From SURF-33 sp964598885 (GTDB taxonomy: Bacteria > Desulfobacterota > Desulfobacteria > Desulfobacterales > Desulfosalsimonadaceae), in assembly GCA_964598885.1 (NCBI GenBank), contig CAZRES010000073.1:1-15457 (forward strand): a DNA stretch of 15,457 nt, given 5' to 3'. A program made the translations under genes and the position numbers. The notes below the pieces were generated by a model. The model did no database searches, had not been told where the DNA came from, and was given only the letters and a program-made list of their open reading frames with translations. Position 1 is the stretch's first letter, and every line of letters starts with the position of its first letter. Below are positions 15,119 through 15,457 of this stretch, in pieces.

Positions 15119-15457
15119 TCATTCCAAGAGGTCACCGCTTCTATACTCCAATGCCTCCCGCACCCCGGCGGCCAGGCTTTTCGTGGAAAACGGCTTCTGA
15201 ATGAAATGCACGCCGGCATCCAACACTCCGTGGTGGGCGATGACGTTTGCCGTATATCCGGACATGAACAGGACCTTGAGGTCCGGATAAAGGGCCTGGA
15301 GTTTTTGGGCCAGGTCTCGGCCGTTCATCTCCGGCATCACCACGTCGGTCATCAGCAGGTGGATTTTTCCAGCATGTTCGGCGGCTACATCCAAGGCCAG
15401 GGTCGGCGTTTCAGCGGTCAGCACCTGGTAGCCGAGTTTTTCCAGCATCATTTTACT
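15119..15457 (-). CDS. Receiver-domain C-terminus of a gene entering from the right edge
   Basis: The minus strand is open from the window edge (15457) to TGA 15121-15119, 113 residues with no fixed start. It is the greater part of a receiver domain: LEKLGYQVLTAETPTLAL, LLMTDVVMPEMNGRDLAQ with the phosphoacceptor Asp, VLFMSGYTANVIAHHGVLD and HFIQKPFSTKSLAAGVREAL with the conserved Lys. The form FMSGY...GVLD...FIQKPF is that of receivers at the end of hybrid kinases, like the end of the gene at 12341, so this is probably the tail of another hybrid kinase. The acidic pair and the rest of the gene are outside the window. Confidence 0.85.
   Translation of the reverse strand, partial: SKMMLEKLGYQVLTAETPTLALDVAAEHAGKIHLLMTDVVMPEMNGRDLAQKLQALYPDLKVLFMSGYTANVIAHHGVLDAGVHFIQKPFSTKSLAAGVREALEYRSGDLLE

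Noticed and set aside
14809..15204. 131-residue plus-strand open frame near the right edge
   Set aside because: It lies opposite the receiver and decayed regulator pieces, which have clear family motifs.
1..15457. CRISPR array, tRNA/rRNA genes, insertion-sequence ends
   Set aside because: No regularly spaced repeats, no cloverleaf-like or rRNA-like stretch and no transposase motif found on reading either strand.

Overview
The window looks like a chromosomal segment of a Desulfobacterota (former Deltaproteobacteria) member. This rests on family resemblance only: many signalling kinases of the PAS/HisKA type with the GGVAHDFNN phosphoacceptor box, an NtrC-like regulator with a GAWxYIxKP receiver end, and a CHCKKIR...GYW tail that I know mainly from this phylum. 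Base composition is moderate in genes and much lower in some intergenic stretches. No tRNA, rRNA, CRISPR array or intact transposase was seen.

Layout. (1) 1-622, minus: N-terminal 207 residues of an NtrC-type sigma54-dependent response regulator running off the left edge, with a 14-bp palindrome at 648-661 just upstream of its start. (2) 896-1796, plus: a clearly decayed sensor histidine kinase with stops, frameshifts and a large internal deletion. (3) 1797-2471: AT-rich and mostly non-coding, with one possible 56-residue minus-strand ORF and a plausible sigma70 promoter at 2202-2230. (4) 2472-7429, plus: a complete type III restriction-modification operon, mod then res. The mod target-recognition segment is markedly AT-rich, as expected for domain exchange. 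(5) 7457-7607: remnant of a response-regulator gene that kept its Shine-Dalgarno and start. (6) 7683-11520, plus: periplasmic-binding-domain sensor kinase, single-domain receiver, and cytoplasmic REC-PAS-kinase. (7) 11604-14770, plus: a cysteine-rich protein of unknown function, overlapping by 4 nt with the first in-frame ATG of an 809-residue hybrid kinase. That kinase carries two tandem PAS-like domains with the same C-x9-C-x5-C-x2-C signature, a third PAS, HisKA, HATPase and a receiver. (8) 14771-15457, minus: another decayed response regulator, preceded by the receiver end of a gene that enters from the right edge.

How it may work together. The RM operon is an independent self/non-self module sitting between decayed signalling genes. 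The signalling genes form two plus-strand groups. The first could be a phosphorelay from the membrane kinase through a DivK/Spo0F-like receiver. The second pairs a soluble cysteine-rich protein with a soluble kinase bearing cysteine-rich PAS domains, which suggests cytoplasmic redox or metal sensing. No intact plus-strand gene encodes a DNA-binding output, so output must lie elsewhere; the divergent NtrC-like gene is one candidate. The two response-regulator remnants at 7.5 kb and 15.0 kb are about 80% identical over 82 nt and lie on opposite strands, so the locus has a history of duplication and decay.
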